From LMUY01 sp964244655 (GTDB lineage: Bacteria; Pseudomonadota; Alphaproteobacteria; Acetobacterales; Acetobacteraceae), in the NCBI GenBank assembly GCA_964244655.1, contig CAXTJU010000007.1, forward strand, positions 7,215-71,214: a stretch of 64,000 nt of DNA, read 5' to 3'. Under the pieces are notes generated by a model. The model saw nothing but the letters and a program-made list of their open reading frames with translations. It did not search any database and had not been told where the DNA came from. This document shows, piece after piece, positions 25,936 through 34,841 of the stretch. The position numbers and the translations under genes were made by a program. Every line of letters begins with the position of its first letter. Within the stretch, counting starts at the first letter, position 1.

Positions 25936-26963
25936 CAGAACCGCACGGAGGCGGCCAGGGAGCCGAAGTTGAACAGCCCGCTCTTTTGCCCGTGGAACTC
26001 CTGGGTCTGCCAGGTCTGCGCGTAGGTGACGCGGACGCCGTGGTAGATGAGGGCGGCGCCCGCCTCCAGCTCGCCCACGTCCCAGCGCGGCGGGTTGCTG
26101 CGGCTGGTGGCGAAGTTGTTGCCGTTCAGCGTCACGTCGGTGCCGACCGCCTGGCCGTCCGCGCCGGCGAAGAAGTACCACACGAACGGCCGGGTGGGGG
26201 TGTAGGCGTCCGTGCCGGTGAGGCCGGGGCGGATGCGGGCCACGCCGTAGTCGCTGTCCAGCCCCTGCCCGGCCCGGACGATCACGCCGGCTTGGGCGTA
26301 GTTGCGCAGAAGCCCGATGCCGATGCCGGCGGACGGCAGCACGTCGAACGCGATAGCCTGGTTGAACGCAATGGCCGGGGTGACTCCCAGCGGCACCCGC
26401 CAGGTGCGCTCGAAGAACACGTCGAACACCGCCTCGTTCTTGATCTGGGTGTCCCAGCCCTGGTTCGGCGTGTCGCCGATGATGTTGTGGAAGCCGTTCT
26501 GGATGGTCTTGCCGCCCGCGTCCGGCCCGACGGTGCCACCGAAGATGGCCAGCACGGTCTGCGCGTTGCCGGTGTTGTGGATCAGCGAGGCCGTCAGCCC
26601 GAGCACGCCGGCATAGGGGCGGTCGCTCAGCGACGGGTCGGGCGCCTGGGTGTCGCGCGGGGTGAACAGCGACTGGCTGAGGTCCAGGCTCAGGCGCTGC
26701 ACGCCGTCCCCCCACACCGCGTTGGCCACCCTTTGCAGGAAGGCGGGCACCTCGTTGGTGCCGCCGGTCCAGCCCAGGCGCAGGCCGCTGGTGTAGTACT
26801 GGTCGGACGTGCCGCGCAGGGTCGAGACGGCGTCGTTCTCGACCTGGGCGGTGATGATGTTGCCCGTGTCCTGCAACGGCACGGCTGCCAGGGCCGGCAG
26901 GCTGAACAGGCTGGCGGCGGTGAAGGCGATGATCCTGCGCGGCATTGGGACCCGTTTCGTCAT
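25935..26963 (-). CDS. lpxR: LpxR family outer-membrane lipid A deacylase
   Basis: Outer-membrane beta-barrel of the LpxR/DUF2219 family (342 residues), which removes the 3'-acyloxyacyl group of lipid A. Signal peptide RRIIAFTAASLFSLPALA. The conserved ND pair is in ITAQVENDAVSTL with SDQYYTSGLRLGW after it; SDRPYAGVLGL, WDTQIKNEAV and a C-terminal Phe (AASVRF) fit an outer-membrane barrel. ATG 26963 or ATG 26945 may be the start. It is the first gene of the nine-gene array and an addition to the otherwise familiar mltB-rlpA-dacA order. Confidence 0.87.
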   Translation of the reverse strand: MTKRVPMPRRIIAFTAASLFSLPALAAVPLQDTGNIITAQVENDAVSTLRGTSDQYYTSGLRLGWTGGTNEVPAFLQRVANAVWGDGVQRLSLDLSQSLFTPRDTQAPDPSLSDRPYAGVLGLTASLIHNTGNAQTVLAIFGGTVGPDAGGKTIQNGFHNIIGDTPNQGWDTQIKNEAVFDVFFERTWRVPLGVTPAIAFNQAIAFDVLPSAGIGIGLLRNYAQAGVIVRAGQGLDSDYGVARIRPGLTGTDAYTPTRPFVWYFFAGADGQAVGTDVTLNGNNFATSRSNPPRWDVGELEAGAALIYHGVRVTYAQTWQTQEFHGQKSGLFNFGSLAASVRF

Positions 26964-26980
26964 GGCGTGTTCCCTACGTA

Positions 26981-27008
26981 GAGGGTTGCGCCCCGCTGCG
27001 AAACCCTC
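26981..27008. promoter_or_regulatory. Inverted repeat, candidate activator site for the sigma-54 promoter
   Basis: GAGGGTT (26981-26987) and AACCCTC (27002-27008), perfect seven-base arms with centres 21 bases apart, about 76 bases before the predicted start site. This is the usual zone for enhancer-binding proteins. A CTACGTAG palindrome (26974-26981) adjoins it. No binding protein is known; this is an inference from position and symmetry. Confidence 0.45.
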
Positions 27009-27044
27009 CCGGCGCGGGGCCGCCGAACCATGCTGTCACGCTCC

Positions 27045-27060
27045 TGGCATGATGGTTGCA
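27045..27060 (+). promoter_or_regulatory. Sigma-54 (RpoN) promoter of the PEP-CTERM gene
   Basis: TGGCATG-ATGG-TTGCA matches the -24/-12 consensus TGGCACG-N4-TTGCA at all but one position, with the GG and GC doublets separated by exactly ten bases. The start would be near 27071, leaving room for the ribosome site at 27081. PEP-CTERM genes in other bacteria are known to be RpoN/PrsK-PrsR dependent, which fits. Confidence 0.75.
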
Positions 27061-27080
27061 GGCACAAAGCCAGCTTCGTT

Positions 27081-27085
27081 GGGAG
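27081..27085 (+). promoter_or_regulatory. Ribosome-binding site for the PEP-CTERM gene
   Basis: GGGAG six bases before GTG 27092. It shows that the upstream in-frame TTG at 27056, which lies inside the sigma-54 promoter, is not the start. Confidence 0.65.
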
Positions 27086-27091
27086 AACGAC

Positions 27092-27793
27092 GTGTCCTGT
27101 TCCGCCGGGTTCCGAATCAAGCAGGGGGCAGCGCTGCTGTGCCTCGCAGGCGGCATGAGCGTCGCAGCCCTGGAGGCGCAGGCCCAGACCGCGCCCACCG
27201 GAGCCATCTTCGACCTCGCGGTGACGCATCCCGGCCTGCTGACGAGCTACCGCAGCTTCTCCGTCTCGTTCACCGCCGCCCAGGCGGACACCACCGTGTC
27301 GTTCGCCTTCCGGGAGGTTCCGGCCTTCTTCGCGTTTGACAACGCTTCCGTCACCGCCACCGGCGGCACGGCCAACCTGTTGCAGGACGCAGGGTTCGAG
27401 ACGGCGTCCGTCGGGTCGGACGCCCCCGCCGGATGGCAGCGCTTCGTGCAGCCGGCCGACGTGAGCTTCACCGGCGAGGTCGCGTCCAACGCCGCCCGCT
27501 ATGGCTGCGCCGTGCCGGCGAGCCAGGGCACGCGGTTCTGGTGCGACGGATCGGTCGAGGGCTATGACGGCCTGGCGCAAACGGTCGCCACCACGGTCGG
27601 GCAATCCTACACCGTCCGCTTCGACCTGCAGAACGACTCCGCGACCGCCATCACGCCGCCTGGCATCGACATGCTGGTTTACGCCGGCAGCGGGCTGCCC
27701 GCCGGCACCGTCCCCGTTCCGGAGCCGGCCTCGCTCGCGCTGCTGGCCGTGGGGCTGCTCGGCACGGCGCGCCTCGCCCGCCGCGCCGGCTGA
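27092..27793 (+). CDS. PEP-CTERM sorting-domain protein
   Basis: A 233-residue exported protein. Signal peptide GAALLCLAGGMSVAALEAQA. The middle resembles a small beta-sandwich with GTANLLQDAGFETASVG and GLAQTVATTVGQSYTVRFDL, similar to carbohydrate-binding-like domains of many PEP-CTERM proteins. The C-terminus is a classic PEP-CTERM tag: VPEPASLALLAVGLLG followed by basic ARLARRAG. Such proteins are processed by an exosortase (EpsH/XrtA) and displayed or released with exopolysaccharide. No exosortase is in this window. Start GTG 27092 is supported by GGGAG and by the sigma-54 promoter just upstream. Confidence 0.85.
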   Translation: MSCSAGFRIKQGAALLCLAGGMSVAALEAQAQTAPTGAIFDLAVTHPGLLTSYRSFSVSFTAAQADTTVSFAFREVPAFFAFDNASVTATGGTANLLQDAGFETASVGSDAPAGWQRFVQPADVSFTGEVASNAARYGCAVPASQGTRFWCDGSVEGYDGLAQTVATTVGQSYTVRFDLQNDSATAITPPGIDMLVYAGSGLPAGTVPVPEPASLALLAVGLLGTARLARRAG

Positions 27794-27851
27794 CCCGGCG
27801 CTGCGGCTGCTTGTCCTGCGCAGGCCTGGAAGGTTACACCGGGGCGGCGCA

Positions 27852-27939
27852 GGACAGGTGGCCGAGCGGTTTAAGGCAGCGGTCTTGAAAACCGCCGAGG
27901 TGCAAGCCTCCGTGGGTTCGAATCCCACCCTGTCCGCCA
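27852..27939 (+). tRNA. tRNA-Ser (anticodon TGA)
   Basis: Acceptor GGACAGG pairs with CCTGTCC, followed by G73 and an encoded CCA at 27937-27939. The D-arm is GCCGAGCGGTTTAAGGC. The anticodon stem GCGGT/ACCGC holds CTTGAAA, giving TGA. The long variable arm typical of tRNA-Ser (CGAGGTGCAAGCCTCC) and the T-arm GTGGGTTCGAATCCCAC complete it. It lies between the PEP-CTERM gene and the convergent aldo/keto reductase gene. Confidence 0.97.
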
Positions 27940-27948
27940 ATCCCCGCG

Positions 27949-28935
27949 CTACCTGTCCACCGCCTGCATCCCGGCATCCGTGTAGCGTTCGCCGGTGGCG
28001 GACCCGGCCGGCAGCGCCTGCTCGATCGCCGCCACGTCCGCCGCGCTGAGGTCGATGCCGGCCGCACCGACGTTCTCCTCCAGGTAGCGCACCTGCTTGG
28101 TGCCCGGGATCGGGATGATGTCATCGCCCTGCGCCAGCACCCAGGCAAGCGCCAGCTGGCCCGGCGTGCAGCCCTTCGCCGCGGCGATGTCGCCGACCTT
28201 GCGGACCAGGCGGAGGTTCTGCTCCAGCGCCGCCGCCTGGAACCGCGGCGAGGTGCGGCGCCAATCATCCTGCGCCAAGGCCTCGGCCGAGGTGATCCGC
28301 CCGGTCAGGAAACCGCGGCCGAGCGGGCTGTACGGCACGAGGCCGATGCCCAGCTCGCGCAGCACGGGGATGATCCCGGCCTCCGGGTCCCGCGACCAGA
28401 GCGAGTACTCGGTTTGCAGCGCCGTGATCGGGTGCGTCGCGTGGGCGCGGCGGATGGTCGCCGGGGACGCCTCCGACAGGCCGAGCCAGCGCACCTTGCC
28501 CGCCCGCACCAGCTCGCCCATCGCGCCGACCGTGTCCTCGATCGGCGTCTGCGGGTCCACCCGGTGCTGGTAGTAGAGGTCGATCACGTCCAGCCCGAGC
28601 CGCCGCAGGCTCGCCTCGCAGGCGGAGCGCACGTAGTCCGGCTTGCCGCTGATGCCGGTCCGCTCGCCGCCGGGTCCCCAGGTGTTGCCGAACTTGGTGG
28701 CGATCACCACCCGGTCCCGCACGGGGCGCAGCTCGCGGCCGACCAGCGCCTCGTTGGCGCCTTGGGCATACATGTCCGCGGTGTCGAAGAAGCTGACGCC
28801 CAGCTCCACCGCCCGGTGCAGCGTGCGGGCGCTCTCGGCGGCGTCCCCGGCGCCGTAATAGGCGGACATGCCCATGCAGCCCAGCCCCAACGCCGAGAGG
28901 TGCGGCCCGTGGCGGCCCAGCCGGCGCTGCCTCAT
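27949..28935 (-). CDS. Aldo/keto reductase
   Basis: NADPH-dependent TIM-barrel oxidoreductase (328 residues) of the AKR13/YakC-like group. Landmarks: LSALGLGCMGMSAYYG, the catalytic Asp/Tyr in FFDTADMYAQGANE, Lys in VVIATKFGN, His in DLYYQHRVDP, and the nucleotide-binding IPIPGTKQVRYLEEN. The substrate is probably a small aldehyde or ketose; not specific from sequence. I start at ATG 28935, which matches the family N-terminus. The class II aldolase gene lies upstream on the same strand with a 13-base gap, so the two are probably co-transcribed. Confidence 0.92.
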   Translation of the reverse strand: MRQRRLGRHGPHLSALGLGCMGMSAYYGAGDAAESARTLHRAVELGVSFFDTADMYAQGANEALVGRELRPVRDRVVIATKFGNTWGPGGERTGISGKPDYVRSACEASLRRLGLDVIDLYYQHRVDPQTPIEDTVGAMGELVRAGKVRWLGLSEASPATIRRAHATHPITALQTEYSLWSRDPEAGIIPVLRELGIGLVPYSPLGRGFLTGRITSAEALAQDDWRRTSPRFQAAALEQNLRLVRKVGDIAAAKGCTPGQLALAWVLAQGDDIIPIPGTKQVRYLEENVGAAGIDLSAADVAAIEQALPAGSATGERYTDAGMQAVDR

Positions 28936-28948
28936 CGCCGCCCGTGCC

Positions 28949-29620
28949 TCACGCCACGCCGCCGAGGGCGGGCGCTGCGTCCTGCAAGCCGTAGCTGGCG
29001 AAGCCGCGGACCGCCTCGGCGATCTCCGCATCCGTCAGCACGACCGGGCCGCCGATGGACAGGCTCAGGCAGTACTGCTTGGCCAGCGTCTCCAGCTCCA
29101 CCGCCAGCCACATCGCCTTGGCCAGGGTCGGCCCCGCCACGATCATGCCGTGGTTGGCGAGCAGGCAGGCGTTGCGCCCCTCCATCGCCTTGAGCGCCAG
29201 CCCGGCCAGCTCCGCCGTGCCGAACATGGCGAACGGGGCGCAGCGCACCGTGCTGCCGCCGAACGCCGCGATCATGTAGTGCACCGCCGGGATGTCCCGC
29301 CGCAGGATCGACAGCGTCGTGCAGTACGGCGCGTGGGTGTGCACCACGGCCCCCGCCTCCGGGCGGCCGTTCAGGATGGCCAGGTGGAACGGCCACTCGG
29401 TGGAGGGCTTGAGCGGCCCGGTCCACGCCCCCTGCCCGTCCAGCGGCATGACGGCCAGGTCCCACGGCTGCATGGCGTCGTAGGGCGTGGCCGAGGGGGT
29501 GATCAGCATGGCGTCGCCCTGGCGGACGGAGATGTTGCCCGAGGTGCCCTGGTTGATGCCGAGCGCGTTCATCTGCCGCGCCGACTCGACGATGGCCCGG
29601 CGAAGGTCATGTTCGTTCAT
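28949..29620 (-). CDS. Class II aldolase/adducin family protein
   Basis: Zinc-dependent aldolase or epimerase fold (223 residues), like L-fuculose-phosphate aldolase. Conserved elements: GTSGNISVR near residue 26, ITPSATPYDAM, the zinc histidines in VVHTHAPYCTTL and a third in LLANHGMIVAG. The catalytic acidic residue may be in KPSTEWPFHL. It is followed 13 bases later by the aldo/keto reductase. The substrate could be a sugar phosphate or a sugar-derived acid; it cannot be assigned. Confidence 0.9.
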   Translation of the reverse strand: MNEHDLRRAIVESARQMNALGINQGTSGNISVRQGDAMLITPSATPYDAMQPWDLAVMPLDGQGAWTGPLKPSTEWPFHLAILNGRPEAGAVVHTHAPYCTTLSILRRDIPAVHYMIAAFGGSTVRCAPFAMFGTAELAGLALKAMEGRNACLLANHGMIVAGPTLAKAMWLAVELETLAKQYCLSLSIGGPVVLTDAEIAEAVRGFASYGLQDAAPALGGVA

Positions 29621-29667
29621 GGCGGCGATCCTAGCATAAAGTGCTGCACTGCGGTACAGCCCGCGCC

Positions 29668-31305
29668 ATGCTGCAAATCGAAAACCTGGTGTTCAACGCC
29701 TGGGGCCGGCGCTTCTTCGACCGCGCCAGCGTCACCCTGCCGATCGGCGCCAAGGTGGGCCTGGTCGGGCGCAACGGCGCGGGCAAGACGACGCTGTTCA
29801 AGCTCATCACCGGGCACCTGCAAGCCGATGGCGGCGACATCGCCCTGCCCAAGGCCGCCCGCCTCGGCGTGGTGGACCAGGAGCACCCGGCGACGCCGGA
29901 CACCCTGCTCGACACCATCCTCGCCGCCGACGCCGAGCGCGCCGCCCTGCTGCTGGCCGCCGACACCGCCGAGCCGGAGGACATCGCGGGCATCTACGAG
30001 CGGCTGGGCGAGATCGACGCCGACCGCGCGCCCGCCCGCGCCGGGGAGATCCTGGCCGGGCTCGGCTTTTCCACCGCCGACCTGCACCGCCCGATGGCCG
30101 AGTTCTCCGGCGGCTGGCGCATGCGGGTGGCGCTCGCCGCCGCCCTGTTCGCCGCGCCTGAGCTGCTGTTGCTGGACGAGCCGACCAACTACCTCGACCT
30201 GGAAGGCGCCATGTGGCTGGAGGCCCGACTGCGGCGCTACCCGCACGGCGCGCTGGTCATCAGCCACGACCGGGAGCTGCTGAACAACTCGGTCGATCAC
30301 ATCTTGCACCTGGCGGAGGGCCAGCTCACGCTCTACCCCGGCGGCTACGACGCGTTCGAGGAGCGCCGGGCCGAGAACGCCCGGCTGCAAGCCTCCGCCC
30401 GGGTCAAGCAGGAGGCGGAGCGGGCGCACCTGCAAGCCTTCGTGGACCGGTTCGGCGCGTCGGCCAGCAAGGCGGCGCAGGCGCAGTCCCGCGTCAAGCG
30501 GCTGGCCAAGCTGCCGCCCGTCTCGGTCACGGTGGAGGCGCGGGTGGCGCCGTTCGCCCTGCCCTCGCCGCCCCGCCCGCTGGCGCCGCCGCTGCTGCGG
30601 TGGGAGGGGGTGGACGCCGGGTATGGCGACACGCGGGTGCTGCGGGCGCTGAACCTGCGGCTCGACGTGGACGACCGGATCGGCCTGCTCGGCGTCAACG
30701 GCGCCGGCAAGTCCACCTTCGCCAAGCTGGCCGCCGGCGCGATCGACCCGCTGTGCGGCTCGGTGCAGCGGGAGCGGCGGCTGGGCGTTGGCTGGTTCCA
30801 CCAGCACCAGATCGAGGCGCTCGACCCGGCGGACACGCCGCTCGGCATCCTGCGGCGCACCCGCCCGGACGACAGCGAGACCAGCGTCCGCTCCCGGCTG
30901 GCCGGGTTCGGCATCAGCTTCGAGAAGCAGGCCACCACGGTCGAGAACCTGTCCGGCGGCGAGCGGGCGCGGCTGCTGCTCAACCTGGTGGCCATGGCCG
31001 CCCCCCACCTGCTGATCCTGGACGAGCCGACCAACCACCTGGACATCGACAGCCGCCGCGCGTTGCTGGACGCGCTGAACGACTACCGGGGCGCGGTGAT
31101 CCTGATCACCCATGACCGCTCGCTGATGGAGATGGTGGCGGACCGGCTTTGGCTGGCGGCGGACGGCACGGTGGCGCCATTCGACGGCGACATGGACGAT
31201 TACGCCCGCTTCGTGCTGGACCGCACCAAGGGCGGCGCAGCACCCAGCCAGGTGGGGCGGGAGAAGGGCGGCAAGAAAGGCAAGAAGCAGGCCCGCGCGG
31301 CCTGA
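29668..31305 (+). CDS. ABC-F family ATPase (first copy)
   Basis: Soluble protein with two ABC ATPase domains and no membrane segments (545 residues). Domain 1 has GRNGAGKTTLFK, FSGGWRMRVALAAALFA and LLLLDEPTNYLDLE. An interdomain linker follows (EAERAHLQAFVDRFGASASK). Domain 2 has GVNGAGKSTFAK, LSGGERARLLLNL and LLILDEPTNHLDID. ABC-F proteins bind ribosomes and relieve stalling or tune translation. The C-terminus is a short basic tail (GGKKGKKQARAA). ATG 29668 gives the family start MLQIENLVF. A paralogue lies at 51969. It converges on xylB with a one-base gap. Confidence 0.94.
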   Translation: MLQIENLVFNAWGRRFFDRASVTLPIGAKVGLVGRNGAGKTTLFKLITGHLQADGGDIALPKAARLGVVDQEHPATPDTLLDTILAADAERAALLLAADTAEPEDIAGIYERLGEIDADRAPARAGEILAGLGFSTADLHRPMAEFSGGWRMRVALAAALFAAPELLLLDEPTNYLDLEGAMWLEARLRRYPHGALVISHDRELLNNSVDHILHLAEGQLTLYPGGYDAFEERRAENARLQASARVKQEAERAHLQAFVDRFGASASKAAQAQSRVKRLAKLPPVSVTVEARVAPFALPSPPRPLAPPLLRWEGVDAGYGDTRVLRALNLRLDVDDRIGLLGVNGAGKSTFAKLAAGAIDPLCGSVQRERRLGVGWFHQHQIEALDPADTPLGILRRTRPDDSETSVRSRLAGFGISFEKQATTVENLSGGERARLLLNLVAMAAPHLLILDEPTNHLDIDSRRALLDALNDYRGAVILITHDRSLMEMVADRLWLAADGTVAPFDGDMDDYARFVLDRTKGGAAPSQVGREKGGKKGKKQARAA

Positions 31306-31306
31306 C

Positions 31307-32758
31307 CTAGCCCATCGCCCCGGAAACGCCCGCGTACAGCGCGCGGTAGCGGGGCAGCCGGCTGGCGTAGGCGTCGGCCAGCGCCGGGTCGGGCAGGATG
31401 GTCTCGGCGCGCTGCGGCGGCCGGCACACGGCGGCGGGCGCTTCCCCGGTGACCGCCATGCGGGCCAGCCGCGCCGCGCCGAACGCGCCACCGTGCTCGC
31501 CGTCCGCCAGGCGGTGCAGCGGGATGCCGAGCGCGGAGGCGATGATGCGCAGCCATTCGCGGGAGCGCGAGCCGCCGCCGATCGCGTCCGCCTCCGCCAC
31601 GCTGGTGCCGGAGGCGGCGAGCGCGTCCAGGCAGTCCCGCAGCGAGAAGGCCACGCCCTCCAGCACCGCCTGCGTCAGTCCGGCGCGGCCGGTCTCGTTC
31701 GACAGCCCGGCGAACGCGCCGCGGACCGCGCCGTCGTTGTGCGGCGTGCGTTCGCCGCCGAGGTAGGGCAGGAACAGCGCCGGGCTGGCCGCGGCGGGCG
31801 CGCCCATCTCGGCCAGCAGCGCCGCCTCGTCCTGCCCCGCAACGCCGGCCCACCAGGCGAGCGAGGCGGCGGCGGACAGCGTGACTCCCATCTGGTGCCA
31901 GGTGGCGGGGATCGCGTGGCAGAACGCGTGCACCGCGGCTTGCGGGTAGGGCCGGAACCGGTCGGTGGTGGCGAACAGCACGCCGGAGGTGCCGAGCGAG
32001 ACGAAGGCATCCCCCGGCCGGATCGCGCCCAGGCCCACCGCGCCGGCCGCGTTGTCCCCGGCGCCGCCCGCCAGCACGGCGCGGCCCATGCCCCAGCGCG
32101 CCGCCAGCTCTGGCCGCAGCGCCCCGGCCGGCGCGTTGCCTTCCACCAGGCGGGGCATCGCGGCGCGGGACAGCCCCGTGGCGGCCAGCGCGGCGTCCGA
32201 CCAGTCGCGCGCGCCCACGTCCAGCCAGAGCGTGCCGGACGCGTCGGACATCTCCTCGATCAGTTCGCCGGTCAGCCGGTAGCGCACCCACGCCTTGGGC
32301 AGCAGCACGGTGCGGACGCGGGCGAACACCTCCGGCTCGTGCGCCCGCAGCCAGAGCAGCTTGGGGGCGGTGAAGCCGGGCATCGCGATGTTGCCCGACA
32401 CCTGGCGCAGGGCGGGGAAGCTGGCTTCCAGGGCCGCGCACTCCGCGGTGGCGCGCACGTCGTTCCACAGGATGGCCGGGCGCAGCACGCTGCCCGCGCC
32501 GTCCAGCAGCACCGCGCCGTGCATCTGGCCGGACAGGCCGATGCCCTGGACGGCCGCCAGGGCGGCGGAGTGCTCGCGGCCGAGCGCGTCCACCGCGTCC
32601 AACATGGCGTTCCACCAGGCCTCGGGCGCCTGCTCGCTGTGCCCCGTCGCCGGGCGCTGTACCTGCAAGGCGGCCGAGGCGCTGCCGACCGGGCGCTGCT
32701 CCCCATCCACCAGCAGCGCCTTGACGGCGGAGGTGCCGAAGTCGAGGCCGAGGAACAT
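31307..32758 (-). CDS. xylB: Xylulokinase
   Basis: FGGY-family sugar kinase (483 residues) phosphorylating D-xylulose. N-terminal FLGLDFGTSAVKALLVD phosphate-binding region, then GIGLSGQMHGAVLLD, GAGDNAAGAVGLG and the C-terminal IGGGSRSREWLRIIASALG. It lies four bases after the ABC transporter ATPase gene in the same direction and is the last gene of the smo operon. D-xylulose is what arabitol or xylitol oxidation yields, so this operon may handle pentitols as well as hexitols. The Rhodobacter smo/mtl locus has the same kinase association. Confidence 0.95.
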   Translation of the reverse strand: MFLGLDFGTSAVKALLVDGEQRPVGSASAALQVQRPATGHSEQAPEAWWNAMLDAVDALGREHSAALAAVQGIGLSGQMHGAVLLDGAGSVLRPAILWNDVRATAECAALEASFPALRQVSGNIAMPGFTAPKLLWLRAHEPEVFARVRTVLLPKAWVRYRLTGELIEEMSDASGTLWLDVGARDWSDAALAATGLSRAAMPRLVEGNAPAGALRPELAARWGMGRAVLAGGAGDNAAGAVGLGAIRPGDAFVSLGTSGVLFATTDRFRPYPQAAVHAFCHAIPATWHQMGVTLSAAASLAWWAGVAGQDEAALLAEMGAPAAASPALFLPYLGGERTPHNDGAVRGAFAGLSNETGRAGLTQAVLEGVAFSLRDCLDALAASGTSVAEADAIGGGSRSREWLRIIASALGIPLHRLADGEHGGAFGAARLARMAVTGEAPAAVCRPPQRAETILPDPALADAYASRLPRYRALYAGVSGAMG

Positions 32759-32762
32759 GGGC

Positions 32763-33863
<1,101 letters not shown>

Positions 33864-33874
33864 TGCGGCTCTCC

Positions 33875-34690
33875 TTACTTGACGGCGCCGAAGGTCAGCC
33901 CGCGCACCAGCTGGCGCTGGCTGAACCAGCCGAACACGAGGATGGGCGCCACCGCCATGGTGGACGCGGCCGACAGCTTGGCGAAGAACAGCCCTTCCGG
34001 GCTGGAGAACGAGGCGATGAACGCGGTCAGCGGCGCGGCACTCGACGAGGTGAGATTCAAGCTCCAGAACGCCTCGTTCCAGCACAGGATCAACGACAGC
34101 AGGCCGGTGGAGGCGATGCCGGGCAGGGTGAGCGGCAACAGCAGGTACCACAGCTCGCTGGTGGTGTTGGCGCCATCCATGCGGCCGGCCTCCAGGATGT
34201 CGATCGGCACTTCCTTGTAGAAGGTGAACAGCATCCACACCACGATCGGCAGATTGCTCAGCGCGTAGATCACGATCAAAGCAGTTCGCGTGTCCAGCAG
34301 CCCGGCGTTGCGGCAGAGCAGGTAAATCGGCACCAGCACGCCCACCGGCGGCAGCATCTTGGTCGAAAGCATCCACAGCAGCGTGCCGCGGGTGCGCTTG
34401 GTGGGGAAGAACGCCATCGAGTAGGCGGCCGGGATGGCCAAAGCCAGCGCCAGCACGGTGCCGCCTACGGACACGGCCACGCTGTTGAACGCGAAGCTGA
34501 AGTAGTCCTCTCGCGCCAGCACCTCGCGGTACGAGTCGAGGGTGGGGGAAAAGAACAGGCCGGGGGTGATAGCGGCCACCTCCTGCTTAAGGCTGGTCAG
34601 CGCCATCCAGGCGATCGGGAAGAACAGCAGCAGGGCCACGGACCAGCCTACAACCGTGGCGAGGGTTTGCTGGAGGAGGGTGGCGCGCAT
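33875..34690 (-). CDS. smoG: Polyol ABC transporter permease (MalG type)
   Basis: Inner-membrane permease of a CUT1 importer (271 residues, about six helices). The cytoplasmic EAA loop that docks the ATPase is present (EAGRMDGANTTSELWYLLLP). The start ATG 34690 is preceded by a region with no recognisable ribosome site, and repeat copy B begins 15 bases upstream of it. In similar operons the two permease genes usually abut. It is 11 bases before smoK. Confidence 0.93.
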   Translation of the reverse strand: MRATLLQQTLATVVGWSVALLLFFPIAWMALTSLKQEVAAITPGLFFSPTLDSYREVLAREDYFSFAFNSVAVSVGGTVLALALAIPAAYSMAFFPTKRTRGTLLWMLSTKMLPPVGVLVPIYLLCRNAGLLDTRTALIVIYALSNLPIVVWMLFTFYKEVPIDILEAGRMDGANTTSELWYLLLPLTLPGIASTGLLSLILCWNEAFWSLNLTSSSAAPLTAFIASFSSPEGLFFAKLSAASTMAVAPILVFGWFSQRQLVRGLTFGAVK

Positions 34691-34704
34691 CTAGGAAGCG
34701 AAGG

Positions 34705-34812
34705 CCGGGGCGCTGCCCCGGACCCCGCCAGAGGACGAAGTCCTCTGGACACCTTTATGTAAAGGGGTGAAGGGGATGACTATCCCCTTCCGGGTGCAGG
34801 GCAGAGCCCTGC
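34705..34812. repeat. Modular palindromic repeat, copy B (inside the smo operon)
   Basis: Hairpins at 34705-34721 (CCGGGGC/GCCCCGG), 34728-34748 (CCAGAGGAC/GTCCTCTGG), 34770-34789 (AAGGGGAT/ATCCCCTT) and 34796-34812 (GCAGGGC/GCCCTGC), the reverse orientation of copy A. Together they fill most of the 151 bases between smoF and smoG, two genes expected to be in one transcript. Confidence 0.85.
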
Positions 34813-34841
34813 AAGGATAGCGGCTAGGTTTACTTGGCATC

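Noticed and set aside
27056..27092. TTG 27056 as the start of the PEP-CTERM gene
   Set aside because: This codon is part of the sigma-54 -12 element; GTG 27092 has a proper ribosome site and gives a normal signal peptide.
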